From: Planctomycetota bacterium
Lineage (GTDB): Bacteria > Planctomycetota > Planctomycetia > Pirellulales > Pirellulaceae
Length of the DNA stretch: 5,954 nucleotides
Direction of reading: 5' to 3'
NCBI GenBank assembly: GCA_026692885.1
Contig: JAPLNJ010000898.1
Location: 1-5,954, forward strand
Made by a program: the position numbers and the translations under genes. The notes under the pieces were generated by a model. That model made no database searches, had not been told where the DNA came from, and was given only the letters and a program-made list of their open reading frames with translations. This document shows, piece by piece, positions 1 to 5,945 of this stretch. The stretch's first letter is position 1, and every line of letters starts with the position of its first letter.

Positions 1-139
1 AGCCACCAGCCACCCTGCTAGCGTTTTGCGCAAGGTTCCGATCAAGGCCCCCTGCGGCTGTCACCAAGTAGATCCGGCTTTCCAGCCTGACGCGAACCGA
101 GCGTTTGCCTGAAAAGCCTGTCCTACAGCTGGCGAGCAT
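1..139 (-). CDS. possible 5' part of a further minus-strand gene, cut by the window edge (weak)
   Basis: An ATG at 137-139 opens a minus-strand frame of 46 codons that stays open to the window edge. It begins MLASCRTGFSGKR. It starts 22 bases after the stop of the PQQ-like gene, in the same direction, and a GAGG lies 7 bases before the ATG, so it could be the next gene of an operon. Against this, the first residues match no family I recognise, third-position GC is only moderate, and an overlapping plus-strand frame (2-112) is also open. No function can be given. It could equally be plain intergenic sequence. Confidence 0.2.
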   Translation of the reverse strand, partial: MLASCRTGFSGKRSVRVRLESRIYLVTAAGGLDRNLAQNASRVAGG

Positions 140-161
140 CACACCGCCTCAGCCTCCAACG

Positions 162-1487
162 CTACCGGCTCTCTTGTCCCACAACGCCGACGCCATACAG
201 CGTCTCGCCGCCGCGGAGGAAGAGCATTTTACCGTCGGGGACGGGCGAGGCGCCGGAGCCGCGGTCGAGATAGCTGCGACCCAATTCCCGGTACTGCGAG
301 CCCGGTGCGAGCACCAGCGTCTCGCCCGCGTCATTGCCCAGCAGCAACCGCGCGCCGGCCAAAGTCAGGCTGGGATAGAGATTGGCCGGCTCCCGGCCCG
401 GCTTCCCGGATGCCGAGCGGATTTCCAGTTCCTGCTGGAAGACCAGCTTGCCGGTCCCGGCCTCAAGGACGTACAGCGTGCCCTCGTTGGCGGCACAGTA
501 GACGAGGCCCTCGTGACAGATCGGCGAGGCGAAGAACTCACCGTCCAGGTCGTCGTTCTCCCAAAGTTGCTCGCAGACGAGTTTCTCTCCGGGCTGATCC
601 GGTAACCGCACAGCCACCGCCGGGGGGCCGACGAAGTAGACCCTGCCTGCGTACACCACCGGGCTGGCGTACGTGCCCCTGGCCAAGCCACTGGCGAGCA
701 GCTTGCCATCGCTGACGCGCACGCAGTCTCCATTCGGCGTGATCGCCACCGCGACGTCTCCGATCCGAGCGACGACAGGTGTGCCGTACGTGGGTTTGGC
801 CTGCAAAGTCTGCCAGAGAATCTCGCCAGTTTGCGGGTCGAGTGCGACCAGCCCGCCGAGGCTCACCAACAGTCTTCCTTCAGCCAAGACGGGCGAGACG
901 CTCCGGCCGTACTCCGTCAGCAGCGGTAGGTCGAGGTGCCGGATCCAACGCCGGCTGCCGGCGAGGTCGTAACCAACCACGATGCCCGTCCCGAAGCAGG
1001 CGTAGACGAACGAGCCGTCCGTGACCGGCGTGGGCGTGGCGTAGCCGCAACCTGGGGCGGTCGTGGGCCGCTTCGCGGATACCGTGCTGCCGGGCGGCAG
1101 GCTTTGGTAGCCGTTGTCCGTGCTCCACAGCAGCTTGCCAGTCTCGCGGTCCAGCGCCAGCAGTTTGTCGGGCTCGGCGGTCACGAAGATCCTGCCCGGA
1201 AGAATCGACTGGCTCCGGGGCATGGATGCCCGCTGCTTGTCCCCTTTTCCAGGATCCGCGACCACGGGCGTGGACTGCCCCTTGCCCACCTTGGTCTTCC
1301 AGAGGATGTTCGCGCCGGCGACGAGATCCCAGGTCAACGGCGGTTGAGCCTCGGCGTACCGCCCGGTGCCGTCGCCCCGCCAGCCGGTCCCCTCGGCTGC
1401 CGCAGCAGTGCGGGTCGCCGTGGTCCCAGCAGCCACAGACAGGACCACGAGCCAAACGGTTGACAGACAGTGGTTCAAGTCAGGCAT
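162..1487 (-). CDS. exported PQQ-like beta-propeller repeat protein
   Basis: The 441-residue product starts at the ATG at 1485-1487. Residues 1-31 look like a Sec signal peptide: a hydrophobic core (VWLVVLSVAAG) followed by an Ala-rich stretch with likely cleavage near AAAA-EG. The mature part opens with WRGDGTGR and then LTWDLVAGANILWKTKVGKGQ, the usual entry of PQQ-like (BamB/alcohol dehydrogenase-type) propellers. Blades carry the repeat signature ALDxxTGxxLW: about 110-121 (ALDRETGKLLW), 215-225 (ALDPQTGEILW) and 340-350 (VLEAGTGKLVF), with a degenerate blade near 255-270. TPVV/SPVV strands recur at 73, 236 and 275. Such proteins are secreted scaffolds; some bind PQQ, but no dehydrogenase catalytic module is seen, so an enzymatic role is not supported. 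A TTG 13 codons upstream (1526) is in frame but has no Shine-Dalgarno and would put a polar leader before the signal peptide. The ATG has a GAGGG 13 bases upstream, rather far. The gene is divergent from the ATPase gene. Confidence 0.88.
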   Translation of the reverse strand: MPDLNHCLSTVWLVVLSVAAGTTATRTAAAAEGTGWRGDGTGRYAEAQPPLTWDLVAGANILWKTKVGKGQSTPVVADPGKGDKQRASMPRSQSILPGRIFVTAEPDKLLALDRETGKLLWSTDNGYQSLPPGSTVSAKRPTTAPGCGYATPTPVTDGSFVYACFGTGIVVGYDLAGSRRWIRHLDLPLLTEYGRSVSPVLAEGRLLVSLGGLVALDPQTGEILWQTLQAKPTYGTPVVARIGDVAVAITPNGDCVRVSDGKLLASGLARGTYASPVVYAGRVYFVGPPAVAVRLPDQPGEKLVCEQLWENDDLDGEFFASPICHEGLVYCAANEGTLYVLEAGTGKLVFQQELEIRSASGKPGREPANLYPSLTLAGARLLLGNDAGETLVLAPGSQYRELGRSYLDRGSGASPVPDGKMLFLRGGETLYGVGVVGQESR

Positions 1488-1748
1488 ATCGTCGGATGTT
1501 CCCTCAGTCTGCGGTGCTGACGACAATAGGCACGTTTCTAATTGCCCGAACCATGGGCTGCGCCTAGCATCAAGCGATTATTCAAATTGTCGGCACTCAC
1601 TTTGGAATTCTACGAATGCCCCCCGGCTTGTCTAGGGGACGGTTACGCTCGTTGCTACGAGATCAGGACTACTTGGTGCCCGTGCTCTCTCGCACTTAAC
1701 CTGATATCTTAGGGAGACTGAAGACTCGATCTTACCTGGAACGACACC
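1488..1748. promoter_or_regulatory. divergent intergenic region between PQQ-like and ATPase genes
   Basis: This spacer separates two divergently transcribed starts, so it should contain promoters for both; none is clear. The best candidate for the ATPase is an extended -10-like TGATATCTT at 1702-1710, about 40 bases before the ATG, without a recognisable -35. A short hairpin, CTCGT-TGCT-ACGAG, lies at 1648-1661. The ATPase ATG at 1749 has only a weak TGGA (1737-1740) at 8 bases; a better AGGGAG at 1711-1716 is 32 bases upstream, too far to serve that start. No operator palindrome of convincing length was found. Confidence 0.3.
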
Positions 1749-4703
1749 ATGACAACCGGCGGCAAAGTTCCCCATGGTCCCAAACACAAGGGCCTGACGG
1801 CGGCCGAAGTCGAAGCCAGCCGGCGCGAGCACGGCGCGAATGTGCTAACCCCGCCCGCCCGGGAGCCCTGGTGGAGCTTGTTCCTGGAGAAGTTCGACGA
1901 TCCCGTGATCCGCATTCTGCTGATCGCCGCCGTGATCGCGATCGGCGCCGGAGCGGTCCACGGACAATACCTGGAAGGTTTGGGGATCATCGCGGCCGTG
2001 CTCCTGGCGACGACGCTGGCCTTCTTCAACGAATGGAAGGCGAACAAGGAGTTCGACATCCTGAATCAGGTCAACGACGACGTGCCGATCAAGGTGATCC
2101 GCGCGGCCCAGTTCACGTCCGTCCCGCGCCGCGACTTGGTGGTGGGCGATCTGGTCCTGGTGGAGGCTGGCGAGGAAGTACCGGCCGACGGCACGCTCCT
2201 GGAGGCGGTGTCCCTGCAGGTCAACGAATCCGGCCTGACGGGCGAGTCGGAACCGAATGTCAAAGTGGCCCAGGACGATCCGCGCAAGGAGCCGCTGAAG
2301 AAAACAACCTATCCGGCCGACGCCGTCTTACGCGGCGCGCTGCTGCTGGACGGACACGGCCTGTTCCGGGTGCTGGCGGTGGGGGATGGCACCGAGATCG
2401 GCAAGACGATTCGGGCGGCTTCCGAAGACACCGGCGAAGTCACACCCTTGAATCGGCAACTCGAACGCTTGAGCAAGGTGATCGGCGTCGTCGGTTTGGC
2501 GGTGGCCGTGGCGACGTTCGCCGCCTTGGTCGTCCGCGGGGTGGTGGTTGGCGAGGTCGTGCTGAGCGCCCCCCAGTGGACGGTCGCTGGGATTCTGGCC
2601 GTGGGGATGGCGGCGGCCTTCTCGCTCGTCTGGGCGCCGATGGTCTGCGACGCTCTGGAATTGGCGTTCGGCAGCGCAGCCCCGTCCTGGCTGGGCGATG
2701 ATGACGACGATACGGGCGCGGCCGTCCGCCGCTGGCTGACTGTCCTGGGTCTGGGAGCCTTGGTGATCGCTCTCGGTCTGGGAGGAGGCTGGGCGCTGGG
2801 GCTCGTCCCGGCAGCACCCGGGGACTGGCTGCCGGGAGCGGTCTGGGCCAAGTTCCTCAACTTCTTCATGATTGGGGTCACAATCATCGTGGTTGCGGTG
2901 CCGGAGGGCTTGGCGATGAGCGTCACGCTCAGCCTGGCCTACAGCATGCGAAAAATGACTGCCGCCAACACGCTGGTCCGCAAGCTGCACGCCTGTGAAA
3001 CGATCGGGGCCGCCACCGTCATCTGTTCCGACAAGACCGGCACCCTGACGATGAACGAAATGCGGGTCTTCGAGGCCAGCTTCCCGGCCCTTCAGGGCCA
3101 GCCGGTAAACCCGGACGACCCCCTGGGCAGCCTCATTGTGGAAGCCATCTGCAGCAACACGACCGCGCACCTGGGACGGGAGGGGGCCACAGCCACGCAG
3201 GCCCTGGGCAATCCCACGGAAGGTGCGCTCCTGTTCTGGCTCGAAGACCAAGACATCGATTACGTCCAGCAGCGGGACGCCTTTCCGATCACCTATCAGC
3301 TCACGTTTTCCACCGAACGTAAGTGGATGGGCACGTTCGGCAGATCCCCACGGACCAACCAGCTGGTGTTCCACGTCAAGGGCGCTCCCGAACTGGTCCT
3401 GGCCCGCTGTAGCCACGTGCTGACTCCCCGCGGCCTGGAGCCGCTGCACCAGCACTCCGCGCAGCTGAACCGCGAACTGGTCAGCTACCAGGCACGGGGC
3501 ATGCGGACACTGGCTTTGGCCTACCACGAGAGTCCACCTTACAGCCAAGACATGCATCTCGAAGAGGCCGCACACGGTCTCACCTGGTTGGGCTTTCTGG
3601 CAATTGCTGATCCGGTGCGGGCCGAGGTGCCCTCGGCCGTGCAGACCTGCCGACGGGCTGGTATTCGAATCACCATGGTCACCGGCGACAATCCGGAAAC
3701 GTCGCAAGAAATTGCCCGACAGATCGGCCTCTGGGGGCCGGAAGACCAGCGCGAGCAGCACCTGCTGGGACCGGATTTCCAGAAGCTGACAGACCAGGAA
3801 GCCGGCACCGCGGCTGCCCGTCTGAAGATTCTCTCCCGTGCCAAACCGCTGGACAAGGTCCGCTTGGTGCGCTCGCTGCAAGCCCAGGGCGAAATCGTGG
3901 CGGTGACGGGGGATGGCATCAACGATTGTGGGGCCCTGAACTACGCCAACGTCGGCTTGGCGATGGGCAAGACCGGCAAAGCTGCCGCCAAAGAAGCCAG
4001 CGACATCATTCTGCTCGACGACTCGTTCCGCACGATTGTGGACGCCGTCATGTGGGGCCGCTCCCTGTATCAAAACATCCAGCGTTTCATTCTGTTTCAG
4101 CTGACGATCAACGTGGCCGCGTTAGGCATCGCTTTGCTGGGGCCTTTCCTCGGCGTGGAACTCCCGCTCACGGTGATCCAGATGTTGTGGGTCAATCTGA
4201 TCATGGACACGTTTGCCGCCTTGGCCCTGGCCACGGAACCGCCGCACCGGGAAGTCTTGAATCGGCCGCCGCGCTCGGCCCAGGACTTCATCGTGACCAG
4301 AACGATGGCCGTGAATATCTTCGGGGTCGGGGCGGTCTTCCTGGTGGTCCTGATCGGCCTGCTGAAATACATCCAACAGGATGGCGTCACGCCCTATGAG
4401 CTGTCGGTGTTCTTCACGGTGTTTGTGATGCTGCAATTCTGGAACCTGTTCAACGCCCGCTGCCTGGGCCTGAATCGCTCGGCCTTCAGCGGCATCGGGA
4501 ACAACCGCGGGTTCATCCTGATCGCGGCAGCCATCTTCTTAGGACAAATCGCCATCGTCCAGTTCGGCGGCAGCCTGTTCCGCACGGAGCCGCTAAGCTG
4601 GCAGGATTGGGTACTGATCACGGTGGCCACGTCCGTGGTCTTGTGGGTGGGCGAAATAGTGCGGCTGGTCTCGCGACGGCGCACCCGTTCCGCGGGCTCG
4701 TAG
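1749..4703 (+). CDS. P-type Ca2+-transporting ATPase, type IIB (PMCA-like)
   Basis: The 984-residue inner-membrane pump would export Ca2+ from the cytoplasm using ATP, probably in exchange for protons. Domains in order: N-terminal cation-ATPase region 15-45; M1 about 53-70; M2 about 76-93; actuator domain with TGES at 164-167; M3 about 244-262; an enlarged segment 263-367; M4 about 368-389 with PEGL at 385-388; phosphorylation site DKTGTLT with Asp428; nucleotide-binding domain with FSTERKWM (520-527) and KGAPE (544-548); TGDN at 645-648; hinge TGDGIND at 720-726 keeping Asp722 and Asp726; M5-M10 in about 779-973. Residues around M4 and the phosphorylation site (AYSMRKM, LVRKLHACETIGAATVICSDKTG) closely follow animal PMCA. 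M5 has Asn788 but Ala791 where SERCA has the site I Glu, and M6 has NLIMD (Asn816, Asp820), a pattern fitting a single Ca2+ site. Oddities are the M3-M4 insert and a hinge reading NDCGAL instead of NDxPAL. No calmodulin-binding tail is evident; the C-terminus is short and basic. Mg2+ or another divalent cation is a less likely substrate. Confidence 0.95.
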   Translation: MTTGGKVPHGPKHKGLTAAEVEASRREHGANVLTPPAREPWWSLFLEKFDDPVIRILLIAAVIAIGAGAVHGQYLEGLGIIAAVLLATTLAFFNEWKANKEFDILNQVNDDVPIKVIRAAQFTSVPRRDLVVGDLVLVEAGEEVPADGTLLEAVSLQVNESGLTGESEPNVKVAQDDPRKEPLKKTTYPADAVLRGALLLDGHGLFRVLAVGDGTEIGKTIRAASEDTGEVTPLNRQLERLSKVIGVVGLAVAVATFAALVVRGVVVGEVVLSAPQWTVAGILAVGMAAAFSLVWAPMVCDALELAFGSAAPSWLGDDDDDTGAAVRRWLTVLGLGALVIALGLGGGWALGLVPAAPGDWLPGAVWAKFLNFFMIGVTIIVVAVPEGLAMSVTLSLAYSMRKMTAANTLVRKLHACETIGAATVICSDKTGTLTMNEMRVFEASFPALQGQPVNPDDPLGSLIVEAICSNTTAHLGREGATATQALGNPTEGALLFWLEDQDIDYVQQRDAFPITYQLTFSTERKWMGTFGRSPRTNQLVFHVKGAPELVLARCSHVLTPRGLEPLHQHSAQLNRELVSYQARGMRTLALAYHESPPYSQDMHLEEAAHGLTWLGFLAIADPVRAEVPSAVQTCRRAGIRITMVTGDNPETSQEIARQIGLWGPEDQREQHLLGPDFQKLTDQEAGTAAARLKILSRAKPLDKVRLVRSLQAQGEIVAVTGDGINDCGALNYANVGLAMGKTGKAAAKEASDIILLDDSFRTIVDAVMWGRSLYQNIQRFILFQLTINVAALGIALLGPFLGVELPLTVIQMLWVNLIMDTFAALALATEPPHREVLNRPPRSAQDFIVTRTMAVNIFGVGAVFLVVLIGLLKYIQQDGVTPYELSVFFTVFVMLQFWNLFNARCLGLNRSAFSGIGNNRGFILIAAAIFLGQIAIVQFGGSLFRTEPLSWQDWVLITVATSVVLWVGEIVRLVSRRRTRSAGS

Positions 4704-4750
4704 CCGATGCTTATTGAGTCCTAGGTCGCCAATGGAAAACGAGAGGAACG

Positions 4751-4838
4751 TGGCCTGGGAGGGCGACGCTCCCGCGGAGCCGTGGGCCGTCCCGGACGGC
4801 CCGTTCCGGCTCGGCAGGAGCCTCGCCCTCCCAGGCCA
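4751..4838. terminator. candidate bidirectional terminator hairpin between convergent genes
   Basis: The 88-base near-perfect stem-loop lies 47 bases after the ATPase stop and 37 bases after the methyltransferase stop, where both transcripts would need to end. Its GC-rich stem could stop polymerase in either direction, but neither side has the run of T expected of a classical intrinsic terminator. The terminator role is an inference from position and stem strength. Confidence 0.4.
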
Positions 4839-4862
4839 TTGGCGCCCTCCCAGGCCATTGGC
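4825..4862. repeat. two tandem copies of a 19-bp unit
   Basis: The unit GCCCTCCCAGGCCATTGGC occurs at 4825-4843 and again, without a mismatch, at 4844-4862. The first copy contains the end of the right arm of the large palindrome. The duplication could reflect replication slippage at the foot of the hairpin. It is too short and too few in copies to be a CRISPR array. Confidence 0.9.
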
Positions 4863-4875
4863 AACCTTCCTTCAG

Positions 4876-5580
4876 CTACCGCTTCTTCAACGTCAGACTG
4901 ATGCCGAAACTCTCCATCATGACGAACGATGTTTCCAGGTCCGGGTTCTTGGTGATGGCCTCGATGTAACGTGGGTCGGGCATGGGACGATGCATGTCGT
5001 GGCCCAGGATCAGGCCGCCAGGGCGGACCAACGGCAAGAGTTTTTCCAGGTAGTCGAGATAGCCCTTCTTGTCGGCGTCCAGGAACAGTACGTCAATCGG
5101 CTCCTTGTGTTGCTTGACCGTCTCATGTGCGTCGCCTTCGATAATCGTGATCAGATCGTCGACCCCGGCCTTCTCGAAATTCGCTTTCGCGATCTTGATC
5201 ATGTTGGGATCCAGCTCGTGGGTGATCAATTTGCCGCCCGTCGCCCGCACCCCCAACGCCAGCCAGATGCCCGAATAGCCGCTGGACGTGCCGATCTCGA
5301 CGACCCGTTTTGCACCGGCGAACTCGGTCAACTGACGCAACAATCGTCCTTCGCGAGTGGTCACATTCAGATACCAGCGGCCCTCGCTGATCTGGTCCAA
5401 CGCGGCGAGCGCCTGTTTTTCCTGGTCGGTCTTGCCCAACGCCGGATGCTCAAACTCTGTAGTCCCCCCGAACCCAAAGCCGGGGCGCTCAGCACGGCCC
5501 TCCGGCGACTGAGCCGAAACCCAGGTACTGGGCAGGCACAAAACAGCAACAACACTGATGCCGAGCAGGATTTGTCTCAT
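4876..5580 (-). CDS. exported class I SAM-dependent O-methyltransferase
   Basis: The 234-residue product starts at the ATG at 5578-5580, chosen because GGAGG sits 8 bases upstream and because a signal peptide follows at once. Residues 1-23 (MRQILLGISVVAVLCLPSTWVSA) look like a Sec signal, with cleavage likely at VSA-QS. The fold is the Rossmann-like class I methyltransferase of the catechol-OMT/CmcI-like group: a conserved lead-in NVTTREGRLLRQL (72-84), SAM motif I VVEIGTSSGYSG (93-104), acidic residue after beta-2 in HELDP (121-125), EGDAH (148-152), VLFLDADKKGYLDYLE (164-179) and VRPGGLILGHDMH (185-197). In COMT-type enzymes the last motif carries a metal-binding Asp-Asn; here it reads His194-Asp195, so the metal site is altered. 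It would transfer a methyl group from SAM to a hydroxyl, substrate unknown. An in-frame start at 5868 would add 96 residues of non-protein-like sequence through repeats and is rejected. Export is odd because SAM is cytoplasmic. The gene is convergent with the ATPase gene. Confidence 0.88.
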   Translation of the reverse strand: MRQILLGISVVAVLCLPSTWVSAQSPEGRAERPGFGFGGTTEFEHPALGKTDQEKQALAALDQISEGRWYLNVTTREGRLLRQLTEFAGAKRVVEIGTSSGYSGIWLALGVRATGGKLITHELDPNMIKIAKANFEKAGVDDLITIIEGDAHETVKQHKEPIDVLFLDADKKGYLDYLEKLLPLVRPGGLILGHDMHRPMPDPRYIEAITKNPDLETSFVMMESFGISLTLKKR

Positions 5581-5588
5581 GGCGTTAA

Positions 5589-5593
5589 CCTCC
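5589..5593 (-). promoter_or_regulatory. Shine-Dalgarno site fixing the methyltransferase start
   Basis: On the minus strand a full GGAGG lies 8 bases before the ATG at 5580. This strong site decides the start in favour of the 234-residue form with a signal peptide over the longer in-frame form beginning at 5868. Confidence 0.85.
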
Positions 5594-5680
5594 GTTGAAG
5601 ATCCAGGCTGCGACGCGGGCTGACGGAGTGCGATGCTCCATCCTGCGCAAGTGTAACAGTTTGCAACCCGGCCGCAACCA

Positions 5681-5719
5681 CGTAGCATGGCTCTCGTAGC
5701 ATGGCTCTCCAGAGCCGTG
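5681..5719. repeat. tandem 14-bp repeat fused to a small hairpin
   Basis: CGTAGCATGGCTCT occurs at 5681-5694 and again exactly at 5695-5708. The second copy supplies the left arm of a hairpin in which GGCTCT (5703-5708) pairs with AGAGCC (5711-5716) across CC. The stem can be extended to CA/TG at 5700-5719 with one G-T wobble. It lies about 100-140 bases upstream of the methyltransferase start and may fall within its leader or promoter. Confidence 0.75.
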
Positions 5720-5815
5720 TGGTTCGACTCCTCGGTGGCTAGTCGCTCTCGATCCTGGGCCTTGATCATAACGTTGCGAAATACTCGCAGTGTCGTGATC
5801 GCCCCCGAGAAGATC

Positions 5816-5845
5816 CCGACGTAAGTCGGTGGGAGTGTTCCCGCC
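5816..5845. repeat. two overlapping, mutually exclusive hairpins
   Basis: CCGAC (5816-5820) can pair with GTCGG (5825-5829) over a GTAA loop. Alternatively GGTGGGA (5828-5834) can pair with TCCCGCC (5839-5845), with one wobble, over a GTGT loop. The two stems share the GG at 5828-5829, so only one can form fully at a time. The role is unknown. Confidence 0.45.
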
Positions 5846-5849
5846 CTGT

Positions 5850-5945
5850 GCCTAACCCGGAGCCCCATATCCGACCGGCCCGACTCGTCGGGCGGCGGGC
5901 AGCCGACGAGTCGGGAGAACTCGGTGAGACGCCGCGGTGTTAGGA
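5850..5945. repeat. large imperfect palindrome, attC-like in outline
   Basis: A perfect 13-bp inverted pair, CCCGACTCGTCGG (5879-5891) and CCGACGAGTCGGG (5903-5915), encloses an 11-base loop. Outside it, CCTAAC (5851-5856) and GTTAGG (5939-5944) form matching outer boxes, with weak pairing between. The left box GCCTAAC fits the RYYYAAC consensus of integron attC sites; the right box GTTAGGA misses the final pyrimidine of GTTRRRY. No integrase or cassette gene is present in the window, so a dispersed palindromic repeat or a terminator is at least as likely. Confidence 0.5.

Larger units (their letters stand above)
4728..4862. repeat. palindromic intergenic element with 8-bp inverted ends
   Basis: The space between the convergent ATPase and methyltransferase genes is largely one inverted-repeat structure. 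Arms 4751-4772 and 4817-4838 pair at 21 of 22 positions. Inside them GAGCCG (4777-4782) pairs with CGGCTC (4807-4812), and GGGCCGTC (4784-4791) pairs with GACGGCCC (4795-4802) around a 3-base loop. GCCAATGG (4728-4735) and CCATTGGC (4855-4862) form an outer inverted pair. The left arm reads WEGDAPAEPW on the plus strand, a peptide type I associate with dispersed repeats in planctomycete genomes. No transposase is encoded, so it resembles a REP- or MITE-like element. It may also act as a bidirectional transcription terminator, though no T-tract follows the stem. Confidence 0.75.

Noticed and set aside
162..1463. several overlapping plus- and minus-strand frames across the PQQ-like gene
   Set aside because: They are Arg/Pro-rich shadows of the propeller gene with no domain features.
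1488..1526. 13-residue upstream extension of the PQQ-like protein from a TTG start
   Set aside because: No Shine-Dalgarno precedes the TTG and the leader would sit before a clean signal peptide beginning at the ATG at 1487.
1621..1700. tRNA-like or small RNA fold in the divergent intergenic region
   Set aside because: Only one 5-bp stem could be drawn and no cloverleaf or T-arm consensus was found.
2328..4073. 581-codon open frame on the minus strand inside the ATPase gene
   Set aside because: It is fully antisense to a well-conserved ATPase, its product is His/Gln/Arg-rich with no recognisable domain, and long antisense frames are common in GC-rich genes.
4825..4862. CRISPR-like direct repeats
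   Set aside because: Only two copies with no spacer between them and no cas genes nearby.
4728..4862. insertion sequence end
   Set aside because: No transposase fragment or target-site duplication flanks the palindrome, so a non-autonomous repeat is the better description.
4714..5598. 294-codon plus-strand frame covering the palindrome and the methyltransferase
   Set aside because: It is antisense to a methyltransferase with complete motifs, and its N-terminus is just the translated palindromic repeat.
5581..5868. 96-residue N-terminal extension of the methyltransferase
   Set aside because: An internal ATG with GGAGG at ideal distance and an immediate signal peptide is far better; the extension reads through repeats.
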